A DNA stretch of 50,389 nucleotides from Prevotellaceae bacterium UBA711 (GTDB lineage Bacteria; Bacteroidota; Bacteroidia; Bacteroidales; Bacteroidaceae): assembly GCA_002297545.1 (NCBI GenBank), contig DBLZ01000008.1, forward strand, positions 1 to 50,389, in the 5' to 3' direction. Within the stretch, counting starts at the first letter, position 1. Each line of letters opens with the position of its first letter. This document shows positions 43,712 through 50,389 of this stretch, one piece after another. A model generated the notes under the pieces. That model saw only the letters and a program-made list of their open reading frames with translations. It ran no database searches and was not told where the DNA came from. Made by a program: the position numbers and the translations under genes.

Positions 43712-43736
43712 CCAATGCATAAATGCACAGAGTAAG

Positions 43737-45158
43737 ATGATAATAGGGCGGATACAAGAGCAGCAGGAACTGCTTCGTGCAGCCAATTCCGAGTATTCCA
43801 GATTTGTGGCTGTCTATGGACGCAGACGTGTGGGAAAGACGTTTCTCATTCGTGAGACCTTTAATTACACCTTTACATTCCAGCATACGGGGCTTGCGGG
43901 TGGTAAGACGAAAGACCAGCTGTTCGCTTTCCGTGCATCGTTGCAAAGCGCCTCAGGCAGACGCTTCGCCTCGTTCAAGAATTGGTACGATGCATTCTTC
44001 GCATTGGAGGAATGGCTTGGGTCTTTGCCAGAAGGGAAGAAATACATTTTCTTGGACGAATTGCCATGGATGGACACACCACGTTCCAACTTCGTTTCCG
44101 GACTGGAGCATTTTTGGAACAGTTGGGCATCGGCAAGAAAAGACATTCTCCTCATAACGTGTGGGTCGGCTACGTCATGGATAGTGAACAAACTCATCCA
44201 CAATCACGGTGGGCTACATAACCGCGTTACCAACAAAATACTGTTGCACCCGTTTTGCTTGTCCGAATGCGAGCAATACTGCATAGCTAATGATTTGGGC
44301 TACAGCCGTCAACAGATAGTGGAGAATTACATGATCATGGGGGGCATACCCTTCTATTGGAGCATGCTCAGACGGGAATGGAGCATGGCACAGAACATTG
44401 ACAGCCTTTTCTTTTCTGAAGACGTTGAAGGCTTGGTTCATGAATATCAACAGTTATATGCATCGCTGTTCAACACCCCGGAGCCTTATATGGACATAGT
44501 TACTACATTGGCCACGAAATCCCAAGGGCAGAGCCGCGAAGAAATCATAAAGCATGTTCACAAACAGGGAGGCGAACTGACGAAGTATTTGAACGAATTG
44601 GAATGGTGCGGATTTATCAGGAAGTATAATTGCATTGGCAAACAATCCAAGGATGCCCTGTTCCAGCTTACAGACAATTTCACGCTGTTTTATTTCCAAT
44701 ATATAATGGGCAACAAGAACAACGACACCCATTTCTGGACCAACAGCATAGGCTCTCCCTTATATCATACATGGAGCGGTTTGGCTTTCGAGCGTGTTTG
44801 CCTGCAACATATAGGCCAAATAAAAAAAGCTCTTGGCATTTCGGGGGTATTGACCAATGTGTATAGCTGGCGAACCATGGGCGATGAGGCCAAGGGTATC
44901 GATCGTACTCAGATAGACCTGTTGATTGACCGCCAAGACGGAGTAATCAACCTTTGCGAAATGAAATACTCCGAACAGGAGTACATCATGACACAAACAG
45001 AAGAGATGAAGTTGCGTCGCCGCAAGGGTAATTTCCTTGCGGCCACCAAAACCAAGAAGGCCGTGCACATAACGGTCGTTACTCCTTACGGATTGAAACA
45101 AAATTCACATTCTTCCGTTGCGCAAAACCAGGTTACTATGGATGACCTCTTCGTGTGA
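43737..45158 (+). CDS. AAA+ ATPase with C-terminal DUF234 / PD-(D/E)XK-like domain
   Basis: This 473-residue protein has an archaeal-type ATPase domain with Walker A GRRRVGKT near residue 27 and Walker B YIFLDELPW. A winged-helix-like middle part follows (QSREEIIKHVHKQGGELTKYLNELEWCGFIRK). The C-terminal DUF234 region has a PD-(D/E)XK-like nuclease pattern, with QIDLLIDR then NLCEMKYS. This family is multi-copy in Bacteroidales, of unknown function, possibly regulatory or defence-related. Its base composition is visibly more AT-rich than its neighbours, suggesting recent transfer. It is monocistronic, between two SusC/SusD loci. Confidence 0.88.
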   Translation: MIIGRIQEQQELLRAANSEYSRFVAVYGRRRVGKTFLIRETFNYTFTFQHTGLAGGKTKDQLFAFRASLQSASGRRFASFKNWYDAFFALEEWLGSLPEGKKYIFLDELPWMDTPRSNFVSGLEHFWNSWASARKDILLITCGSATSWIVNKLIHNHGGLHNRVTNKILLHPFCLSECEQYCIANDLGYSRQQIVENYMIMGGIPFYWSMLRREWSMAQNIDSLFFSEDVEGLVHEYQQLYASLFNTPEPYMDIVTTLATKSQGQSREEIIKHVHKQGGELTKYLNELEWCGFIRKYNCIGKQSKDALFQLTDNFTLFYFQYIMGNKNNDTHFWTNSIGSPLYHTWSGLAFERVCLQHIGQIKKALGISGVLTNVYSWRTMGDEAKGIDRTQIDLLIDRQDGVINLCEMKYSEQEYIMTQTEEMKLRRRKGNFLAATKTKKAVHITVVTPYGLKQNSHSSVAQNQVTMDDLFV

Positions 45159-45262
45159 GCCAGCCAAGGCCAACCAGTTCACAGTCTTGACAAGCAAAGC
45201 GATGCCCAGTGGGTGGTATTACACATACAATGCGCCCCACAGGGGCAAAAACGAAAACAAGA

Positions 45263-45294
45263 ACAGCCGCCCCGGGAAAACCGAGGGCGGCTGT
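45263..45294 (+). terminator. Hairpin after the ATPase gene
   Basis: A perfect 10-bp stem ACAGCCGCCC/GGGCGGCTGT has a 12-base loop. The downstream tail is only weakly T-rich. Confidence 0.6.
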
Positions 45295-45306
45295 CTGTTG
45301 ATATGT

Positions 45307-45354
45307 AAGCCAGGGAGATAAGGGCCATGCGAAGTAGCCTCTTGCCCCTGGCTT
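45307..45354 (-). terminator. Terminator hairpin of the second SusC/SusD operon
   Basis: Outer arms AAGCCAGGG/CCCTGGCTT (45307-45315 with 45346-45354) enclose a region resembling the hairpin at 33621-33660 (shared GGGAG, AAG, GCCATG and TCTTGCC). It lies about 20 bp past the last gene of the operon. Confidence 0.6.
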
Positions 45355-45375
45355 TTATGGATAGTGTCCGTTGTT

Positions 45376-47349
45376 TTACTTATTGAAGAACCTTGGAGTC
45401 ATCTTGGTCATGGCAGGACGGGTACGCAGGGTGTTGGCCTGGAACGGAACATGGTTCTTACGACGCAGGGCGCTGTTTGTCTGACGTGCCTTGGCGATAG
45501 ACCTGCTCTGCTCCTCGGTAACTGCCTCGGGCAATACAATCTTTACACCGGCCGTAGTACCCACATACCATGCATTGTCGCCTCCGAATGCCAAGCCTTG
45601 GAAGGTGAACTTGTCTTCGGGGCCGCGGAATCTGGGGAACTGGATGACACCATCCACCTGCTTGCCAAAGAAGCCAGATGACTTTGCCGTTTCAAAGTCA
45701 AGTTGACCGGCATTTATCACATACACGGGATAAGTGCAGAAGCCTATTTCGCCGTCTGCCTCGTCAATAGTGCATTGCAAGCTTTGGAGCTCGATGAATA
45801 CGGCGTTGGGGTCTTCGGCATTCACTTCGAGGTAGCTGCCATCGGGAGCCATTTGTGCTCCCACTTCATTTACCAATGCGTCACCAAGAGGATATACCTC
45901 CTGGGTATAGGGGTTCATCACACGATACAGGCCGGGATGGTCCTTGTGTTCCATGATTTCCACTTCATAGGTGGGAGCGTCCATGTTAAAGTATGAAGTA
46001 AGCATGATGTCGTCCGTAAACAATCCGGTGCCAAGGCTTACCCAAGGATTTGCTTCGCTATAATAGGTGAACGGCGCCTTGGCGATGGCCATTGCTTCCC
46101 CATTGACCACGGAGATAATGAGGATTTGCAGCTTCTCGGTCTCCATGACCTGAGGGTCGAAGGATGCGCTGAAAGTACCACTTTCTGTTATAGCTACCCA
46201 GGGTAATTCCTCGCTTGGTTGTTCTGCAATCATGTCACGCACGATGTCTGCCACTTCCATGCCCTGTGGCATGACTAAGGCACGTGCGTCAGTGACATCC
46301 TTGCCCAATGTTGCCATACCCACAGCAGCGAGTTTGCCGTCAGCGCTTGTATAAAGACCTTTGTACACGGCAGATACAGAATAGTCGGGAATGTAGAAGC
46401 CGTGCATCTGCAGTGTCTCGTTGCCCTTCCATCCGCTACCGGCAGCGGTGAGATACCATACTTCGTTGAAGCTGAAAAGGCCTGTCTCGGGATTGTAGGT
46501 TGAAACCATTTCGGGCTTGTACTTGTCCGCGTTGTTCCAATCAATGTTTTCGCCGCTGAAAGCCTCGGCCAAGCTCAGTCTGTCAGAGAAGTAGATAGGC
46601 TCTCCCTGGTTGATGTATCCCGTTTCCACCATGGGGATGCGCAATGCATACATTTTCTTGCTATTCATCCAATAGGCATCCATCACCAGCTCGGTGAAGT
46701 TGGGATAGAAGTCGGTGGCCAGGTCGAGGATGCGGAACTGGCACTCTCCGGTCAGTTTGTTCTGACGGAACTCCACCTTTCTGTCAGTGTCGGAGCCATT
46801 CAGCATGGCACCGAAGGTGTAGTCGCCGGTGCCTTCCTCGCCCAGAGGCCAGTCCACCATACCGCCTTCTGCCTCGAAATCGGCAGCATTGTTGCACCAA
46901 GCGGTCCAGGGAGCGGGAACGCCCACACTGAATGTGTAGGTACCGGATGCATAGGGAGTGCTGTTGTCCTTGTCTATACTGATGCTGATGGTGCGCATGT
47001 CATCGAATACAAGGTCATCGGGATTCACGGTCACGGTGAATGTGGTGGTGGCATTGCCGTCTGCAAAGGTGGCAGTCGCGGGCACGTTGTAGATGGGCTC
47101 TTCGGACTGTGTGGCGGTCAGGTATACGGTCACCTCACCCTCGGTATTGAAGCGGCTGAGCTGGATGTCGAAGCTTTCGGTCCCGGATGTCAGCTTTATT
47201 TCCTTGGGCAGTGACTCGTCGTAGTACACCTGTGCGCCTTTCAGGTTGGCATCGGCTGGAGTGTACTCATACTCCTCGCTACATGCCGTGGTGGCAAACA
47301 GCACGGTAGCAGCAGCCATAAGGTTGGTAAATGAATATATCTTGCTCAT
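45376..47349 (-). CDS. Surface lipoprotein of the second SusC/SusD locus
   Basis: This 657-residue lipoprotein (Cys23 in TTAC, followed by SEEYEYTP) is third in a SusC-SusD operon, the position of SusE/F-like or other surface glycan-binding proteins. Residues about 45-140 look like a Calx-beta-like or immunoglobulin-like domain (FDIQLSRFNTEGEVTVYLTA). The remainder is beta-rich with no motif I recognise. The C-terminus is unusually basic (RKNHVPFQANTLRTRPAMTK). A binding role is inferred from position only. Confidence 0.7.
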   Translation of the reverse strand: MSKIYSFTNLMAAATVLFATTACSEEYEYTPADANLKGAQVYYDESLPKEIKLTSGTESFDIQLSRFNTEGEVTVYLTATQSEEPIYNVPATATFADGNATTTFTVTVNPDDLVFDDMRTISISIDKDNSTPYASGTYTFSVGVPAPWTAWCNNAADFEAEGGMVDWPLGEEGTGDYTFGAMLNGSDTDRKVEFRQNKLTGECQFRILDLATDFYPNFTELVMDAYWMNSKKMYALRIPMVETGYINQGEPIYFSDRLSLAEAFSGENIDWNNADKYKPEMVSTYNPETGLFSFNEVWYLTAAGSGWKGNETLQMHGFYIPDYSVSAVYKGLYTSADGKLAAVGMATLGKDVTDARALVMPQGMEVADIVRDMIAEQPSEELPWVAITESGTFSASFDPQVMETEKLQILIISVVNGEAMAIAKAPFTYYSEANPWVSLGTGLFTDDIMLTSYFNMDAPTYEVEIMEHKDHPGLYRVMNPYTQEVYPLGDALVNEVGAQMAPDGSYLEVNAEDPNAVFIELQSLQCTIDEADGEIGFCTYPVYVINAGQLDFETAKSSGFFGKQVDGVIQFPRFRGPEDKFTFQGLAFGGDNAWYVGTTAGVKIVLPEAVTEEQSRSIAKARQTNSALRRKNHVPFQANTLRTRPAMTKMTPRFFNK

Positions 47350-47463
47350 TTTGATGTTTGCTTGTTGGGTTTAACATTGGTGCCGTGCAGCCCCGGGAAC
47401 TATTGGCACACATACGGTGATGTGTTGTCCACCCATTCGTCAGGACTGCGCGACGGTTAACTC

Positions 47464-49089
47464 TTAGTTGCCCTGCCACAGAGTGTAGACACCTGATGGG
47501 TCGGGGTTGTTGTAGCCGGTGATGGCTGCGTTGCCGTCTTCCTCGGTCTTGATGATTACCCAAGACATCCATGCCGGACGCGTGGTGGTGTTGAAGCACT
47601 CGCTCTCCAGATGGTTGGTGCCATCGTAACCGCGGGTCACAGGCAAGTTCAGACGTTTGATGTCGAAGAAGCTCTGCCCCTCGCCCCATAGCTCGATGCG
47701 CTTCTGGAATGCAATCTCCTCCACGACGGCCTCCTGCACGGTGGGACGGCACTGGTACTGTGGGTCGCGGTATGTCTTCATGAAGTTTTCCACCAGCTGC
47801 TTGCCGCGCAGGGCGTCCTGGTGTGCGGCGGCCTCGGCCTCGATGAAGTACATCTCCTCCACACGCATCAAGGGATATGCAGTGACGCAGGCTATGGTAT
47901 AGTCGTTGGTATTGCCGCTGCCGGGACGGAACTTGGTGGAGGCATACTCGTGTAGGCCGGCACCCAGCTCGTCGTCCACAAAGACATTCTTGCCCTCAAG
48001 TGCAGAGCCGGCGGGAGCCTTGAACATGAGTTTGCGCCAGTCGGTATCGCTTATGCGCTTGTATACGTTGGCATCGATACAGTTGTCGCAACCGCCGTCG
48101 GGGCCGGGATAACCGAACCAAGTCTCGTTGACGCACAGGGCGGTCCAGTTGGCCAAATTGCTGTAGAGGGCCTCCTTGCTGATGGCGCTGCCCCACATCC
48201 ACTGGTTGAGGTCGTTGAAACCGGTGCTGGTGTTCATGCCGTTCTCCTGTGTCATGGGCTGGCTGCTGGAAGCGTTGATGGCCAAACGGGCATACTTCTC
48301 GGCGTTCTCATAGTCCTCTACCCACATGTACAGGCGTGCCATCAGACCATAAGCACAGTCCTGGTGGGGCAGGGTCTTGTCACCGCCGGTAAAGCCGTCC
48401 ATGTACTCGATGGCCTTGTCGAGGTCACCCTTGATGAACTCAAACATCTCCTCGCGTGTACGGCGAGGGTTGTTGCGCAGTTCTGCCTCGGTCTCGGTAC
48501 CCAACACAATGGGCACAGTCAGGCCGGTGATATCCTTGCCATCAGAGCTCTTTGCCTCGGGATAGGCATCGGAGGGCAGGAATTCATAGGCGCGTGCCAT
48601 GTCCAGATAGCACATGGCGCGGAAGGCATGGGCGGTGCCCAACCAGCCAAGTCCCTCGGCATTGGCTGTCTCGGCATCTATGCTATTGATAGTCAAATTG
48701 GTGGTGGCGATTATCTTCATAGGGAAGTTCCATAGATACTGCATGAAGATATAGTCGCGTCCTTGATACTCGTTGCGTCCGAAGTAGTAGAACTGCTGGT
48801 AGTCGTTGTCGTTCTGTGCTGCCAGATCCTGGGTGTAGATGTCGCGGATGTGCAGTATGGCACCGTAGCCGAACGCCCAGTCTCTGCGGTCGGAGAAATA
48901 CTTTACGTTCATTGTAGCCGGGGTGCCAAGGGCCATGGCCTTGGATGCCGCGCCGGAGGTACTGCCGCCAAGCTGGTCCTCGGTAAAGGAGCCGGTGGGG
49001 AAGGTCTCCTCTATACAGCTGCTCATGAGGGTACCGGCCATGGCAAGCAGTGCTGCGGAGAAGATGTGTTTGTATGATGTGGTCTTCAT
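47464..49089 (-). CDS. SusD/RagB-type lipoprotein, second locus
   Basis: This protein (541 aa from Met at 49089) is a SusD homologue with the lipobox MSSC (Cys25) followed by IEETFPTGSF. The helical TPR-like core (LGWLGTAHAFRAMCYLDMARAYEF; CAYGLMARLYMWVEDYENAEKYARLAI) and the C-terminal KRIELWGEGQSFFDIKRLN segment are typical. The frame extends to 49131, but the upstream residues are not signal-like. It lies between SusC (70 bp) and the surface lipoprotein (114 bp). Confidence 0.93.
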   Translation of the reverse strand: MKTTSYKHIFSAALLAMAGTLMSSCIEETFPTGSFTEDQLGGSTSGAASKAMALGTPATMNVKYFSDRRDWAFGYGAILHIRDIYTQDLAAQNDNDYQQFYYFGRNEYQGRDYIFMQYLWNFPMKIIATTNLTINSIDAETANAEGLGWLGTAHAFRAMCYLDMARAYEFLPSDAYPEAKSSDGKDITGLTVPIVLGTETEAELRNNPRRTREEMFEFIKGDLDKAIEYMDGFTGGDKTLPHQDCAYGLMARLYMWVEDYENAEKYARLAINASSSQPMTQENGMNTSTGFNDLNQWMWGSAISKEALYSNLANWTALCVNETWFGYPGPDGGCDNCIDANVYKRISDTDWRKLMFKAPAGSALEGKNVFVDDELGAGLHEYASTKFRPGSGNTNDYTIACVTAYPLMRVEEMYFIEAEAAAHQDALRGKQLVENFMKTYRDPQYQCRPTVQEAVVEEIAFQKRIELWGEGQSFFDIKRLNLPVTRGYDGTNHLESECFNTTTRPAWMSWVIIKTEEDGNAAITGYNNPDPSGVYTLWQGN

Positions 49090-49159
49090 ATTGTGTATTC
49101 TACTTGTGTTGATATGTTGTTTATATGACATACTCTCACTGTGTGGTGTGCCCGCGGGA

Positions 49160-50389
49160 TCAAAGCGTTATGTTTATACCGCCGGAGATGGTACGCATCT
49201 GTGAATAGTATGCACCACTGTTGGAACCGGTTATGCTCTGACGGGGATCCATACCCTTGCGGTGAGAGAATACCCACAGGTTGCCACCATTGAGATATAC
49301 TCTCAACTTCTGGATCTTCATCTTGTTTGTCAGCTTGCCTGGCAGGGTGTAACCGAAGTTGATGCCCTGGATGCTGAGGTAGCTGGCGTTGATGAGCCAA
49401 CGGTCGCTACTGGCCGCCATGCTGGTGCTGTTCACCTCATATCGGGGGATGTCGGTGTTGCGGTTCTCAGGGGTCCAGGCGTGCAACAGGTCGGCATGCA
49501 TGGCACTGCCCTTGGAGTTGCCCATGAGAGAGGCATAGGTGCCGTCATATACCTGACCACCAATCTGGTACTGGAAGTCTACGCTCAAGTCAAAGCCCTT
49601 GTAGGCCAAGTTGGTGGAGAAGCCGCCGTAGGCCTTGGGCAGTGCTGTGCCACAGAGATACTGGTCGGCATCGCCGGTGCTGTTGGTTGTTGTACGGCCG
49701 GTGATATTACCGTTCTCGTCCTTGACGTTTTTGTAATACAGGGCCTCACCTGTCTCTGGGTCTACACCTGCGTACTTAAACATATAGTAGGTGTACATGG
49801 GTATGCCCTCACCATAGAAACGATTGCTGCTGCTGTAGCCGCTAACGCCGTCCACGGTCTGTGTCTTGTTCTCGTCGGGCATGGAAGTGATCTTGTTCTT
49901 GTAATAGGTGAAGTTAAGGTCCAGGCCCCATGTGAAGTCGCGTGTGCGGAAGATATCGCCACCAAGGGTAATCTCTACGCCCTGGTTGCGCATGTTGCCC
50001 ACATTGTCGTAGTAGCCGGTATAGCCTGAAGAGGCAGGCATGCTGAAGTATGCGAGCATGTCGCTGGTGGTGCGGTTGAAGTACTCTATCTGACCGGTGA
50101 GGCGGCTGTTCCACAGACCGAACTCTACGCCGGCATTGAAGTTGCCCTGCTTCTCCCAGGTGATATCCTTGTTGCCCTTGACGTTACTTGGTACGAGGCT
50201 GATTTCACCGTTGTTGTTCTCCAGGGTGAAGCGGTCGGCGTAGAGGTAGCTGTCGATGTTGTCGTTACCCTGTGAACCGTAGCTGGCCTTGACCTTCAGG
50301 TCGCTCACCCAGGGAGCTTTGAACCAGGACTCCTTGTGGATATTCCATGCTGCACCGGCGCTCCAGAAGTTACCCCAACGGTGGTCGGG
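49160..50389 (-). CDS. SusC/RagA-type TonB-dependent transporter, C-terminal part
   Basis: The minus-strand frame is open from the window end to a stop at 49160, covering 409 residues of the barrel of a SusC transporter. Recognisable pieces are WGNFWSAGAAWNIHKESWF, LKVKASYGSQGND, EKQGNFNAGVEFGLWN, NVGNMRNQGVEITLGGD and the closing LPGKLTNKMKIQKLRVYLNG...SGGINITL. The plug and signal peptide lie outside the window. It is the first gene of the second operon. Confidence 0.93.
   Translation of the reverse strand, partial: PDHRWGNFWSAGAAWNIHKESWFKAPWVSDLKVKASYGSQGNDNIDSYLYADRFTLENNNGEISLVPSNVKGNKDITWEKQGNFNAGVEFGLWNSRLTGQIEYFNRTTSDMLAYFSMPASSGYTGYYDNVGNMRNQGVEITLGGDIFRTRDFTWGLDLNFTYYKNKITSMPDENKTQTVDGVSGYSSSNRFYGEGIPMYTYYMFKYAGVDPETGEALYYKNVKDENGNITGRTTTNSTGDADQYLCGTALPKAYGGFSTNLAYKGFDLSVDFQYQIGGQVYDGTYASLMGNSKGSAMHADLLHAWTPENRNTDIPRYEVNSTSMAASSDRWLINASYLSIQGINFGYTLPGKLTNKMKIQKLRVYLNGGNLWVFSHRKGMDPRQSITGSNSGAYYSQMRTISGGINITL

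Larger units (their letters stand above)
43389..43736. other. Divergent region between SusC and the ATPase
   Basis: This 348-bp region contains the inverted repeat at 43451-43484, two copies of GGCGAAATG followed by TATAATA (about 43552 and 43621), an 8-bp palindrome CGCCAAAT/ATTTGGCG (43641-43648 with 43666-43673) and the ATPase -7 box. The plus-strand frame is open from 43599, but the promoter lies inside it. Confidence 0.5.

Noticed and set aside
43599..43736. N-terminal extension of the ATPase to 43599 or 43689
   Set aside because: A -7 box at 43704-43711 lies downstream of both codons, and the protein family begins at the residues encoded from 43737.

Overview
The window reads as a chromosomal segment of a Bacteroidales bacterium with fairly high GC, possibly Prevotellaceae; the species cannot be named from this sequence. 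The evidence is the Bacteroidetes-type promoter motif (a -7 box TAnnTTTG, in the best cases 19-20 bp downstream of a TTG or TTTG) in front of many genes, two SusC/SusD outer-membrane import loci, many signal-peptidase-II lipoproteins, a C-terminal tail resembling a type IX secretion signal, and a pseudouridine synthase with a long Arg/Gly/Tyr-rich N-terminus.

Region 1 (1-20.9 kb) is mostly housekeeping. It holds the 3' end of a tRNA-Val(TAC), purB, an RluB/RsuA-type pseudouridine synthase, asnS, a small lipoprotein, nudC, a His/Arg-rich exported protein, a mannose-1-phosphate guanylyltransferase, an HIT-family hydrolase with greA, pnp, an M15-like peptidase overlapping an exported protein by ATGA, gluQ, an ECF sigma / anti-sigma-like / plug-repeat operon, a DUF1232 protein, groES-groEL, and a YhaM-like HD nuclease.

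Region 2 (21.0-33.4 kb) is a group of secreted enzymes: a GH2 beta-galactosidase with an N-terminal lectin-like extension, a metzincin-type zinc protease on the opposite strand, a GH92 alpha-mannosidase, a GH125 alpha-mannosidase, and a GH110 alpha-1,3-galactosidase. Together these activities fit stripping of host-type N- and O-glycans (alpha-Gal or blood-group-B caps, beta-Gal, alpha-mannose). The 3' end and terminator of the GH2 gene recur as a relic just after the GH110 gene.

Region 3 (33.7-43.4 kb) is a minus-strand operon: SusC, SusD, an import-associated zinc metallohydrolase lipoprotein, a DUF4302 lipoprotein, and a secreted BACON-domain protein with a sorting-like tail. It carries no glycoside hydrolase. 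Region 4 (43.4-50.4 kb) has an AT-richer plus-strand ATPase with a PD-(D/E)XK-like C-terminus, then a second minus-strand SusC (cut by the window end), SusD and surface lipoprotein set.

The most unusual non-coding structure is a 52-bp dyad built on AACCGGTT octamers spaced exactly 22 bp apart. It occurs in two distant intergenic regions (7157-7230 and 29912-29963).
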